The notes beneath the pieces were generated by a model. It was not told the DNA's origin and did not search any database. It saw only the letters and a program-made list of their open reading frames with translations. From positions 1 through 37,405 of the forward strand of contig JBBPYR010000012.1 in assembly GCA_038199755.1 (NCBI GenBank): a stretch of 37,405 nt of DNA, in the 5' to 3' direction. This stretch comes from JBBPYR01 sp038199755 (lineage in GTDB: Bacteria > Chloroflexota > Ktedonobacteria > Ktedonobacterales > Ktedonobacteraceae). The position numbers were made by a program, and so were the translations under genes. The first letter of the stretch is position 1; every line of letters starts with the position of its first letter. Positions 15,007-22,711 of this stretch are shown piece by piece.

Positions 15007-15684
15007 TTATTGATTTTGGTTCCCGTCATTGTTGCCAAACAGACCACCTAGCGCACCGCCAAGGCCACCGCCCATCCGCTTCTCGGCTTCTTGCTCCAGA
15101 TTGTCAAGAGCACCGTGGGCTGCATCTTTTGCTTGTTGTGAGTACTGTGAGCCACCAGGGATTTTGTTGGCGAATTGGTCAATAGTCTGATCAACTTGTT
15201 GCTGCGCCATATTGCGCGCACCACCGAATTGACCCTGACCTTGCTGATTACCTTGCTGACCTTGGTTGCCTTGGTTCTGACCGTACTGGTCCTGTTGGTT
15301 GCCTTGATTACCCTGTTGGCCCTGGTTGCCCTGGTTCTGACCGTACTGGTCCTGTTGGCCTTGATTGCCTTGGTTCTGGCCATACTGGTCTTGCTGGCCT
15401 TGGTTGCCTTGGTTCTGACCGTACTGGTCTTGTTGGCCTTGATTGCCTTGGTTTTGACCATATTGGTCTTGTTGGCCTTGATTGCCTTGGTTTTGACCAT
15501 ATTGGTCTTGTTGGCCTTGATTGCCTTGGTTTTGACCATATTGGTCTTGTTGGCCTTGATTGCCTTGGTTTTGACCATATTGGTCTTGTTGGCCTTGGTT
15601 GCCTTGGTTCTGACCATATTGGTCTTGCTGGTTACCCTGTTGGCCGTAGTTGTCTTGGTTTTGGCCATAATTTTGATTTGCCAT
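15007..15684 (-). CDS. Q/N-rich tandem-repeat protein with amphipathic C-terminus
   Basis: A 225-residue low-complexity protein. Residues about 1-150 consist almost only of Q, N, G, D and Y: seven copies of the 13-residue unit GNQGQQDQYGQNQ flanked by variant units. The C-terminal 75 residues differ: a helical part (NMAQQQVDQTIDQFANKIPG to EQEAEKRM) and a glycine-rich end (GGGLGGALGGLFGNNDGN). There is no signal peptide or membrane segment. The composition is like prion-like or phase-separating domains; function unknown. The start has AGGAGG 7 bases ahead. The opposite strand also lacks stops over this region, a by-product of the repeat. Confidence 0.88.
   Translation of the reverse strand: MANQNYGQNQDNYGQQGNQQDQYGQNQGNQGQQDQYGQNQGNQGQQDQYGQNQGNQGQQDQYGQNQGNQGQQDQYGQNQGNQGQQDQYGQNQGNQGQQDQYGQNQGNQGQQDQYGQNQGNQGQQGNQGNQQDQYGQNQGNQGQQGNQQGQGQFGGARNMAQQQVDQTIDQFANKIPGGSQYSQQAKDAAHGALDNLEQEAEKRMGGGLGGALGGLFGNNDGNQNQ
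15250..15650. repeat. 39-bp tandem repeat array in Q/N-rich gene
   Basis: Nine occurrences of the (G/A)TA(C/T)TGGTC(T/C)TG core (DQYG codons on the minus strand), spaced mostly 39 bases apart. The middle four units are almost identical in DNA, so recent unit duplication is likely, while outer units differ at silent positions. Confidence 0.85.
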
Positions 15685-16082
15685 AGTGAAACCTCCTGTA
15701 TGAATGTGTTAGTGGTGACGGGCGCGCAAGAGGCAAGAACATGTGGATATTGCTGGACCCCTGGTTTTTGTCAGCTTGCTCGTCTGCTAAGTTGCTAACC
15801 TGGAATGCAAAGCAGATGAGTGCTCGTCAGAAAGTTGTCCTGTTCAATGTGAAAAAGATCCAGGTTTGGGAGCTAATGGGTGTGCGTAACGTTGCTTGGT
15901 GCGGTCTCTAATAGCGAACGTTGTATATTTTAACCATCTCTATGGTACACGCTATTGAGCATGAGAAGCAAGGAAATCTTTCATTTCTGTAGATATTCTA
16001 ATAATAAGCATTATGTAACTCTATTTCTTATCGCGATTTAATCTTTTTAGCTGTAGTAGAAGTATAAGCTGTAGAGACAAAC
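15685..16082. other. Intergenic region, about 400 bases, no gene seen
   Basis: It should hold the promoter of the Q/N-rich gene (-), but I see no consensus -35/-10 pair. The part 15920-16070 is AT-rich. Two AACGTT half-sites in inverted neighbourhood (near 15888 and 15918) are the only structure noticed. Confidence 0.5.
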
Positions 16083-16109
16083 TGAGATGCCCATACGATG
16101 GGCATCTCA
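16083..16109 (-). terminator. 11-bp hairpin after hydrolase-like gene
   Basis: Arms TGAGATGCCCA (16083-16093) and 16099-16109 pair perfectly around a 5-base loop, directly after the minus-strand stop at 16111. On that strand GTTTGTCTC follows, a weak T-rich tail. Confidence 0.7.
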
Positions 16110-16110
16110 T

Positions 16111-16779
16111 CTATTCAGCGACAAGGCTAAGATGCCCGGAGAACCAGGTGCATGCGAGACGTGCTATATCACTTGGTTGTTGTACTCCTTGCTCAAAGCG
16201 TTTTTCAGCAGAGATACGAGCGAGGGTGTCCTGATGCATCGTAATAGTGTCTTGATCGCTATCTGCTGTTATGAGTAGAGTGGGTGCCAGAATGCGGGGT
16301 AGGTAATCTTGTACCACTGACAATTGAGTATCGCTGGAGACGATTGCGGCTACTATGTCGGGACGTTCCGCGGCGGCTATCAACGCTGCCGCCCCTGTCG
16401 TGCCCTTGCCGAAGTAGCCAATAGAAAAGGTATGGGTGAGGGCGTTTTCCGAAAGCCATTGAGCAATGCCAATGATACGCTGCTGCATGATATCAGTGTT
16501 GGCGCGAAAAAAGCTGGAGACAGCGTCCAATTGTTGCTCTTCTGTAGTGAAGAGGTCAACAACGAGGGTCGCCAACGCATGCTGGAACAATGCTTGCGCG
16601 ATGGTAAGTGCGCTATTATGGGTCAGGGTTTCGACGGCGTCGACGCCGTGTGCTAGTATGACGATACCTTGAGCCTGGGTAGGAATATGGAGCAGGCCCA
16701 TGACATTGATTGCTCCGGCTTCAACCGATACGAGTTGGCCGCTAAGGGACTTTTGCGAGCTAGGTGTGTTTTCGATCAT
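16111..16779 (-). CDS. Dienelactone-hydrolase-like protein, probably inactive
   Basis: A 222-residue alpha/beta-hydrolase fold protein like the dienelactone-hydrolase-type proteins found alone or fused to phosphoribosyltransferases. It keeps the strand order: GIVILAHGVDAVETLTHN (oxyanion region), the helix after IGYFGKGTTGAAAL, and APTLLITADSDQDT. But the nucleophile elbow reads GKGTTG where this family normally has G-x-S-x-G, so the serine is absent, and near the C-terminus EKRFEQGVQQP appears to lack the segment that carries the catalytic histidine. I infer a pseudo-enzyme with a binding role, or a decaying gene. An AAAGGAT site precedes the ATG at 16779. Confidence 0.8.
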   Translation of the reverse strand: MIENTPSSQKSLSGQLVSVEAGAINVMGLLHIPTQAQGIVILAHGVDAVETLTHNSALTIAQALFQHALATLVVDLFTTEEQQLDAVSSFFRANTDIMQQRIIGIAQWLSENALTHTFSIGYFGKGTTGAAALIAAAERPDIVAAIVSSDTQLSVVQDYLPRILAPTLLITADSDQDTITMHQDTLARISAEKRFEQGVQQPSDIARLACTWFSGHLSLVAE

Positions 16780-16874
16780 GGTGTTCTATCCTTTTTTGGG
16801 TGTATATTCTCTTTCTATCACGAAATGGGAGGGTACTTGTCATACATGTGTGGGCAGGTTGTGCGTGAAAATGC

Positions 16875-16910
16875 TACAATTCCAGCGTTAAAGCCTATAT
16901 AGGTTAGGCT
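16875..16910 (+). promoter_or_regulatory. Possible amylase promoter and operator
   Basis: A TACAAT (16875-16880) could be the -10; the matching -35 is poor. Shortly after, AGCCTA (16892-16897) and TAGGCT (16905-16910) form an interrupted palindrome at the expected transcription start, a possible repressor site for the amylase. Confidence 0.3.
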
Positions 16911-16965
16911 ATGGAAATTCCGCACAGATGCACTATTAAGTTCTTTTTCAGGAGAAATGGAAGCA

Positions 16966-18822
16966 ATGGCAACAAGTATTTGGGATATAGAGGTACGAAC
17001 GGCAATTGATGGGGCGAAACTGCAAATCGCCCATACGATTACGCTTGATGGTCAAGTGCTGCAGGTGGGCGCACCCTTTGGTTCGCCGGAGGATTGGCGC
17101 GATCAGTGGATCTATTTTTTGATGCTCGACCGCTTTAATAATCCGCAGGCTGCGCCCCGCCAAATGCCTTATGATAGCGTTTATGGTCAATTTCAGGGCG
17201 GCACGTTCAACGGGGTGCGTGCGCAGCTTCCATATTTGAAGGAGTTGGGGGTGGGTGCGTTGTGGCTCTCGCCGGTGCTGAAAAACTGCCAGTATGAGGA
17301 TGGCACGTATCATGGCTATGGTATTCAGGATTTTTTGCGGGTTGAGCCGCGTTTCGCATCGAGTCCAGAACTGGCGGAGCGAGAGTTGCGGGCCTTGGTG
17401 GATGCCGCTCATGCCGAGGGTATCTATGTGATATTCGATATTGTGCTCAACCACACAGGCAATGTGTTCGCCTATCAATGTCATCCCGACGATACGCTGT
17501 GTCTCTCGCCTGATGTGCAGGGGGCGATGGCGGTGTTTAGCGCGGTGCCCTATACAGTGCATTGGCGTGACGAACATGGTGTGGCACGTGCGGATTGGCC
17601 AGTGGCAGAAGATATTCAGCAGCCAGCGGCAGACGCGGCGGTGTGGCCGACGGAACTACGACAGAATGCTTTTTTTCGCCGTCAGGGTTCGCCGCAAGCC
17701 GGGGGGTCTGAGGTAATCGGTGATTTTGCTTCGCTGAAGCAGATGCTGACCAGCAATGGGCCGTTGCAGGGGGTCTTGATTCGGGCGTACCAGTATCTGA
17801 TTGCAAAATATGATGTTGACGGTTTCCGCGTGGATACGTTGAAGTTTATTGATCGCGATTTTGCGCGTACTTTTGGGAATGCGATCCGCGAGTTCGCACT
17901 CAGCATCGGCAAGAAGAATTTTTTCACCTTTGGCGAGGTATACGATAACGAGCAAACAATCACGCGTTTCATCGGGCGCAATGCCGCTGATCCCAGTGAT
18001 TTGATGGGTATTGATGCCGCCTTGGATTATCCGCTATTCTTTACCTTGCCAGGGGTTATCAAGGGGATGCAGGCACCGAGCACGTTAGCAGCGATGTATC
18101 AAAATCGTAAACTGGCTGAGGTGGATATTCTCAGTTCGCATGGTGAGGCAACCAATTTTTTTGTGACTTTTCTGGATAATCACGATCAGAAACAACGCTT
18201 TTACTATAGTGCTGACGCGAATCCGCATCAGTATGACGACCAGTTGACAGCAGCCCTGACGTGCCTGTTCGCGCTGCAAGGGATTCCCTGTGTCTATTAT
18301 GGGACGGAGCAGGGGCTACATGGACACGGGGATGCGCTGGAGGCGGTGCGCGAGGCTTTGTGGGGGAAGGCGAATGCTTTTGATGGCGGTGCGTCATTTT
18401 ATACGGCACTCAAGACAATTGCGAAGGTGCGCGATACGTCACCCGCTTTGCGCTATGGCCGGCAGTATTTTCGTCCTTTATCGGGTGATATGCTCACGTT
18501 TGCGCTATCAACTGATGCGCCGGGGGTGTTCGCCTTCTCGCGTATTTTGAATGATGAGGAGGTTGTGTGCGCGGTGAATACGACGCAGCAGGTATTTTCG
18601 TTAGCGGTGATTGTTGATGGTAGTCTCAATCCCGTTGGCAATGCTTATCAGGTGCTCTATAGCAATAAGGCTGTGCCAACGGCTCCACAAGCGGTGCAAG
18701 CGAGCGCGGCAGCAGCGGTGACATATGAGGTGGATGGGAGCACGAGTCATGGCGCGGTACATTATGTGCTGGTGACGCTGCAACCGCTGGAGGCGCAGAT
18801 ACTAGGCTCGGTCATTGCGTAG
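16966..18822 (+). CDS. GH13 alpha-amylase-family glycoside hydrolase
   Basis: A 618-residue enzyme of family GH13. All four conserved regions are seen: DIVLNHTGN (I), DGFRVDTLKF with the nucleophile D290 (II), FTFGEVYD with the acid/base E324 (III), and FLDNHDQ with D407 (IV). It opens with a short beta-rich part, then the barrel beginning near IYFLMLDRFNNPQ, and ends with a beta-sandwich domain C of about 110 residues. No signal peptide is present, so it is probably cytoplasmic and acts on internal alpha-glucans or imported maltodextrins; GH13 specificity (amylase, cyclomaltodextrinase, trehalose enzymes) is open. The ATG at 16966 suits the CAGGAGAA site better than the one at 16957. It stands alone. 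Confidence 0.93.
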   Translation: MATSIWDIEVRTAIDGAKLQIAHTITLDGQVLQVGAPFGSPEDWRDQWIYFLMLDRFNNPQAAPRQMPYDSVYGQFQGGTFNGVRAQLPYLKELGVGALWLSPVLKNCQYEDGTYHGYGIQDFLRVEPRFASSPELAERELRALVDAAHAEGIYVIFDIVLNHTGNVFAYQCHPDDTLCLSPDVQGAMAVFSAVPYTVHWRDEHGVARADWPVAEDIQQPAADAAVWPTELRQNAFFRRQGSPQAGGSEVIGDFASLKQMLTSNGPLQGVLIRAYQYLIAKYDVDGFRVDTLKFIDRDFARTFGNAIREFALSIGKKNFFTFGEVYDNEQTITRFIGRNAADPSDLMGIDAALDYPLFFTLPGVIKGMQAPSTLAAMYQNRKLAEVDILSSHGEATNFFVTFLDNHDQKQRFYYSADANPHQYDDQLTAALTCLFALQGIPCVYYGTEQGLHGHGDALEAVREALWGKANAFDGGASFYTALKTIAKVRDTSPALRYGRQYFRPLSGDMLTFALSTDAPGVFAFSRILNDEEVVCAVNTTQQVFSLAVIVDGSLNPVGNAYQVLYSNKAVPTAPQAVQASAAAAVTYEVDGSTSHGAVHYVLVTLQPLEAQILGSVIA

Positions 18823-18832
18823 GGACAAAAGC

Positions 18833-18856
18833 AGGGCATCCTCTTGTGGATGTCCT
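18833..18856 (+). terminator. Intrinsic terminator after amylase gene
   Basis: Arms AGGGCATCC (18833-18841) and GGATGTCCT (18848-18856) pair over 9 bp with one G-T pair and a 6-base loop, followed by TTGTGTTC. Of all hairpins here this one looks most like an ordinary terminator. Confidence 0.7.
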
Positions 18857-19025
18857 TTGTGTTCATCTCTACTATATATTTCTAATATTCTTCTAATATT
18901 TTACGCTCATTATTGTACAGTATAGTTGTAACTCCTTTCGGACTTCGATCCGTGAAAAGAGAAGTGGGATGTAGTGAATAAAAAGTTGAAACACAGCTTT
19001 TTGTTTTTGTAAAGGAGAACTATAT

Positions 19026-20042
19026 ATGGCAATGAATACACGTCAAACGATTGTAGGCGTTTTTGATGAACCGAGTATGGCAGACCAAGCCATTGAGGAT
19101 CTGCAAAACGCGGGCTTTAATGCTAACCAAATTCACTTTTCGCGTCATTCGGGTGTTGATAATAGCACGGGTGAAGGTTTTTTCGCGGGTCTGAGACGCC
19201 TTTTTACAATTGATGACACCACGACTGATGGCATCAATTCGAATGTCAATACTGGTGTAGATGACTTCTCTAGCATGGGCTATTCGAACGATGAAGCCGA
19301 TTGGTACAACAATCAGTATAAGGCGGGTCGCACGGTCGTTTCTGTTCGCAGTGGAGACCGCGAGAATGATGCAATGCAGATTCTGCGTAGCAATGGCGCC
19401 TATAACTATGACATGCGTGCAAGTAATATGAAGACTGGCCCTGATTATGCCAAGACAAGCGGCACTGAATATGCCGGGTCTGAGAATATTGGGCAGCCAG
19501 CCACCTATAGCCAATCCACCGATTATGCCCAAACGGGCAATGCATACAACACGTATCAGCAGCCGACGGACTATGCACAAACAGATGCTGACGCTTCTAC
19601 GGATACAAATCGCTCGATGCGTTTGCGCGAGGAGCAACTCCAGGCTGATAAGGAACGTGTGCAGGCTGGTGAGGTAAGGTTGCATAAGGATGTGGTTGAG
19701 GAGCAGCGTACGCTAAATGTTCCTGTGACGCATGAAGAGGTATATGTTGAGCGACGCGATGTTCCTGTTGGTCAGATGGATGCGGGTACTATTGGTGAGG
19801 GTGAAGTGGTGCGTGTGCCAGTGAGTGAGGAGCAGGTGAATGTCAGCAAGAACACGGTAGTGACGGGTGAGGTTGCGATTGGCAAGCGCGCTGTGACGGA
19901 AAATCAGCAGGTCACGGATACAGTGCGGCGTGAGGAAGCTCACCTTGGTCATAGTGGTGATGTTAATGTAAGCGGTTCTGGTGCTGATTTGGTTGATCGC
20001 ACAACCGATACAGATACGACGGATTCACGAAACTCTCTGTAG
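19026..20042 (+). CDS. YsnF/AvaK-domain stress protein 1
   Basis: A 338-residue protein. Residues about 8-110 resemble the general-stress 17M-type N-terminal domain (VGVFDEPSMADQAIEDLQNA, then TVVSVRSGDRENDAMQILR). A Y/T/Q/D-rich linker (about 130-195) follows. From about 198 to 320 is the YsnF/AvaK (DUF2382) domain: MRLREEQLQADKERVQAGEV, then NVPVTHEEVYVERR and NVSKNTVVTGEVAIGKR. No signal peptide. AAAGGAGA stands 7 bases ahead. The domain is common in stress- or desiccation-induced proteins; its molecular role is unknown. A second copy lies at 21083, and a 48-base stretch (19835-19882) is identical between them. Confidence 0.9.
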   Translation: MAMNTRQTIVGVFDEPSMADQAIEDLQNAGFNANQIHFSRHSGVDNSTGEGFFAGLRRLFTIDDTTTDGINSNVNTGVDDFSSMGYSNDEADWYNNQYKAGRTVVSVRSGDRENDAMQILRSNGAYNYDMRASNMKTGPDYAKTSGTEYAGSENIGQPATYSQSTDYAQTGNAYNTYQQPTDYAQTDADASTDTNRSMRLREEQLQADKERVQAGEVRLHKDVVEEQRTLNVPVTHEEVYVERRDVPVGQMDAGTIGEGEVVRVPVSEEQVNVSKNTVVTGEVAIGKRAVTENQQVTDTVRREEAHLGHSGDVNVSGSGADLVDRTTDTDTTDSRNSL

Positions 20043-20053
20043 TTCTTTTGCTA

Positions 20054-20109
20054 TAAAAGGAGGGAGGCACAAAAACGTGCATGCACGTTTTTGTGCCTCC
20101 CTCCTTTTA
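20054..20109. terminator. 56-bp perfect palindrome after YsnF-like gene 1
   Basis: A continuous perfect palindrome with its centre between 20081 and 20082 (28 bases per half). As RNA it gives a stem of about 26 bp with the loop CATG. It starts 12 bases after the stop at 20042. No T-tract follows beyond the arm itself, which ends in CCTTTTA. Confidence 0.85.
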
Positions 20110-20361
20110 ATTGGTTGCTACGGCGGCTACGTGGCTTGCTAAGGCTGTTGCCCATCTTCTTAACCCTATTATCTGACTAAGCTCAGAATAAGCACCTTGT
20201 AATCCTTTGTCCGCTGGTGAAAGTAATCTCATTTGACTAATATGTCAATCGGCCTTAGCTTTTTTCAAGGGGAAGATGCGTTGCGATGATGTGACATAAT
20301 AGTTGTGCATGTACACCGTTTGAAATATAGGGTGACGGCAAACAAAATAAGGAGAAATTGT
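20110..20361. other. Intergenic region before linker-like gene
   Basis: About 250 bases with no gene visible. It should hold the promoter of the gene at 20362; TGACATAATAG (about 20291) may contain the -10, but no fitting -35 is seen. Confidence 0.4.
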
Positions 20362-20748
20362 ATGGCGAAAAAATGGGATGTTAGCGCGGTGACTGATCTT
20401 GTGGCTCGTATTTATGATCAGATTCAGGAGCGTGAGCCAGACGAGAATGGGCAGTTGTACTGGAGTGGTTTCCTGACGAGTGGTGAACTCAGTGTGAAGC
20501 AGGTTATCCACTATATTACGGAGTCGGACGAGTACAAGGGGCGGTTCATTACTGGCTTGCCCATCGATCAGGCAGTGGAGAAGAGCTACGAGCATTTTCT
20601 GGGCCGCAAGGCGAATGAAGCAGATATCAATCACTATGTTGAGGTAGCGAAGAAGAACGGTATGCCTACGGTTATTGCTGCTCTGATGGGTAGCCAGGAG
20701 TATCAGCAGAACTTTGGCGAGGATGGTGTGCCGCCGAAGGTGCAGTAG
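20362..20748 (+). CDS. Phycobilisome-linker-like domain protein
   Basis: A 128-residue soluble protein. The whole length fits the helical phycobilisome linker domain (PBS_linker_poly type; DUF4214 is a relative): a first helix with LVARIYDQIQEREP, LTSGELSVKQVIHYITESDE and YKGRF, then KSYEHFLGRKANEADINHYV, and the characteristic end with S-x-EY-x-x-x-FG-E-D-x-VP. In cyanobacteria this domain binds phycobiliproteins, but nothing else here suggests photosynthesis. I infer a protein-binding module put to another use. The ATG at 20362 has AAGGAGAA 5-6 bases ahead; in-frame codons upstream lack one. It lies between two YsnF/AvaK proteins, each gene with its own hairpin. Confidence 0.8.
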   Translation: MAKKWDVSAVTDLVARIYDQIQEREPDENGQLYWSGFLTSGELSVKQVIHYITESDEYKGRFITGLPIDQAVEKSYEHFLGRKANEADINHYVEVAKKNGMPTVIAALMGSQEYQQNFGEDGVPPKVQ

Positions 20749-20781
20749 ATAAGCTGTATTCGATGATCTACTCCTTACTCT

Positions 20782-20851
20782 AGGAGAGAACAAAGCGGTC
20801 CTGGTGAAGTGGACAATTTCCACTTCACCGAGGACCGCTTTGTTCTCTCCT
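20782..20851. terminator. 31-bp hairpin (one bulge) after linker-like gene
   Basis: Left arm 20782-20812 pairs with right arm 20820-20851 over 31 bp, with one unpaired base in the right arm (CACCGAGG against CCTGGTG) and a 7-base loop (ACAATTT). It begins 34 bases after the stop at 20748. No T-tract. Confidence 0.85.
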
Positions 20852-21082
20852 CCTTCTGTTGCCTCCTTCATCATATGCACGGGAAGGTTTTCCAAAAGTT
20901 AGAACTTGTTAAGCACATCCGCTTATGAGTTGGTTGAGCGAAACGTTTTATAACTGTCTATCGTGATGTACCTTGCACGGAATGAAATTATGGATGAATA
21001 CATTCCTTGGCATGTGTAATATGAAGAGAAGGAATGCTCTATTCCGATCTCCTCCTGTAGAAATGTAAGTAAGGAGAATAAC
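20852..21082. other. Intergenic region before YsnF-like gene 2
   Basis: About 230 AT-rich bases without a gene; it must carry the promoter of the gene at 21083. No consensus pair is evident. Confidence 0.4.
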
Positions 21083-21913
21083 ATGGCAACCCAAAATACT
21101 ATCGTTGCAGCTGTTTTTACGCAAGAAGCGCAAGTCAGGCGTGCTCTTGATGCTCTGAATAGTGCTGGCTTTGATTACGATCAGATCGGTGTGGCTTCAC
21201 GGCAGCAAGCACATGCGGACCTGTTGCAGGAGCTACTCGCGCTTGGTGTCTCACGTGAGCATGCTAATTACTATAACCAGGAATACGTGGCAGATCGTAC
21301 CATTGTTTCTGTGCGCCCAGACGGTCGTGAGCAGGAAGCACTCACCATATTGCGTAATAATGGTGGCTATGATTATGATCAAAGAACAGCATCAGCTCAA
21401 ACTGCTGTTTCTGCACAATCGTCATCTGCACAACCTGATGTACAGTCGAGCGCAAATGAATTTTATCAGCCGCGCTCTCTGAAACTGCGCGAGGAACAAC
21501 TGAATGTGACGAAACAAACTGTGCAGACAGGGGAAGTTGAGCTTCGCAAAGATGTAGTTGCAGAGCAGCAGACCATCAATGTGCCTGTGATGCATGAAGA
21601 GGTGTATGTTGAGAGACGTGCAGTGAATGATGGTCAGGTCGATACAACGCCGATTGGGGAGGATGAAACCATCAGTGTGCCAGTGAGCGAGGAGAGGGTG
21701 AATGTCAGCAAGAACACGGTAGTGACGGGTGAGGTTGCGATTGGTAAGCGTGCAGTTGAGGAGACTCAACAGGTTGCTGATACTGTCAAACACGAGGAAG
21801 TACGTGTTGAGCAGGAAGGGAATGCTCCTCTCCATGGCACCACAAGCGATCGTTTTCATCCTGACCAGATAGATCCAGAGTTGGCTAAGGAAACGCGGAA
21901 GCGAACGAGCTAA
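21083..21913 (+). CDS. YsnF/AvaK-domain stress protein 2
   Basis: A 276-residue paralogue of the protein at 19026, with the same plan: N-terminal 17M-like domain (VAAVFTQEAQVRRALDALNS, with TIVSVRPDGREQEALTILR), a shorter A/S/Q linker, and the YsnF/AvaK domain from about residue 135 (LKLREEQLNVTKQTVQTGEV to VAIGKRAVEETQQ). The N-terminal halves differ strongly whereas part of the C-terminal domain (21697-21744) is identical in DNA to the first copy. The start has AAGGAGA 7 bases ahead. The hairpin 21947-21983 follows. Confidence 0.9.
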   Translation: MATQNTIVAAVFTQEAQVRRALDALNSAGFDYDQIGVASRQQAHADLLQELLALGVSREHANYYNQEYVADRTIVSVRPDGREQEALTILRNNGGYDYDQRTASAQTAVSAQSSSAQPDVQSSANEFYQPRSLKLREEQLNVTKQTVQTGEVELRKDVVAEQQTINVPVMHEEVYVERRAVNDGQVDTTPIGEDETISVPVSEERVNVSKNTVVTGEVAIGKRAVEETQQVADTVKHEEVRVEQEGNAPLHGTTSDRFHPDQIDPELAKETRKRTS

Positions 21914-21946
21914 TCGTAGCAGTGTGAGTGGTAGAGATGAAAAAGG

Positions 21947-21983
21947 CAGAACAGAGTGGTACGACAAGTACCACTCTGTTCTG
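21947..21983. terminator. 16-bp perfect hairpin after YsnF-like gene 2
   Basis: Arms 21947-21962 and 21968-21983 are exact complements with a 5-base loop (GACAA), 33 bases after the stop. The stretch GATGAAAAAGG precedes; no T-tract follows. Confidence 0.8.
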
Positions 21984-22034
21984 TTATGATGGGGTCAATG
22001 AGGAAAAGTAGGAGTATTTTTTCATGAAATTTGG

Positions 22035-22040
22035 TATAAT
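22035..22040 (+). promoter_or_regulatory. -10 element just ahead of YdeI-family start codon
   Basis: A perfect TATAAT ends 6 bases before the ATG at 22047, so transcription would start at or next to the start codon, giving a leaderless mRNA. No Shine-Dalgarno sequence is present. The -35 is poor. Confidence 0.55.
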
Positions 22041-22046
22041 GCACTT

Positions 22047-22628
22047 ATGAAAAGTACAGATAACCTACCAATAGTGATGTTTGAGAGCCAGGGTGAGTGG
22101 GAAGCGTGGTTGGAGGAGCATGCTGTTGACGCCAAAGGCATCTGGCTCAAAATGGCGAAAAAGGGAACGGGTATTGCTTCCGTGAATTATGCGGAGGCGT
22201 TAGAGGGTGCATTGTGTTATGGCTGGATTGATGGGCAGAAGGCGTCTCTTGATGAGCAGCACTGGTTGCAGAAGTTCACGCCACGGGGTGCGAAAAGCAT
22301 CTGGTCGAAGGTGAATTGCGCTAAGGTGGAGGCGTTGCTGGCAGGTGGCAGAATGCGAGCGACGGGGTTGCGACAGGTGGAACTGGCAAAGGCTGATGGC
22401 CGTTGGGAGGCTGCCTATGAGTCGCAGAGCAAGATAACGGTGCCAGATGACCTGCAAAGCGAGCTTGACAAGAATCCGCAGGCCAGGGATTTCTTTGGCA
22501 CGTTGGATAGCGCGAACCGCTATGCGATTCTCTTCAGGGTTCATACGGCGAAAAAGGCGGAGACACGCTCGGCTCGCATCCAGAAGTTTGTCGAGATGTT
22601 GGCGAAGCACGAGAAGCTTCATCCGTAG
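22047..22628 (+). CDS. YdeI/OmpD-associated family protein
   Basis: A 193-residue cytosolic protein. The opening with WEAWLEEHAVDAKGIWLKMA, the motif Y-x-EALEGALCYGWIDGQ, KFTPRGAKSIWSKVN and the C-terminal DFFGTLDSANRYAILF are typical of the YdeI/OmpD-associated ('bacteriocin-protection') family. The molecular function is not settled; names in this family come from indirect genetic links. Length is normal. It is probably translated from a leaderless mRNA (see 22035). It converges on the secreted protein at 22712 with the 27-bp hairpin between them. Confidence 0.9.
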   Translation: MKSTDNLPIVMFESQGEWEAWLEEHAVDAKGIWLKMAKKGTGIASVNYAEALEGALCYGWIDGQKASLDEQHWLQKFTPRGAKSIWSKVNCAKVEALLAGGRMRATGLRQVELAKADGRWEAAYESQSKITVPDDLQSELDKNPQARDFFGTLDSANRYAILFRVHTAKKAETRSARIQKFVEMLAKHEKLHP

Positions 22629-22642
22629 AGACGCGACTCTCC

Positions 22643-22701
22643 TTGTGACAAGCAGATGCCGCCACCATGTTATGCATGGTGGCGGCATCTGCTTGTCACA
22701 A
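22643..22701. terminator. 27-bp perfect hairpin between convergent genes
   Basis: Arms 22643-22669 and 22675-22701 are exact complements over 27 bases around a 5-base loop. It lies 14 bases after the stop of the YdeI-family gene and 10 before the end of the minus-strand secreted-protein gene. No T-tract on either strand. Confidence 0.85.
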
Positions 22702-22711
22702 AACTCCCTTT

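Noticed and set aside
15175..15798. Plus-strand 207-residue frame of hydrophobic repeats (LVALVLTVLVLL)
   Set aside because: It is the exact antisense of the Q/N-rich tandem repeat; the open frame follows from the repeat, and there is no ribosome site.
20362..20748. Reading the linker-like gene as proof of a phototroph
   Set aside because: No phycobiliprotein, chlorophyll or reaction-centre gene is present; the domain alone does not show photosynthesis.
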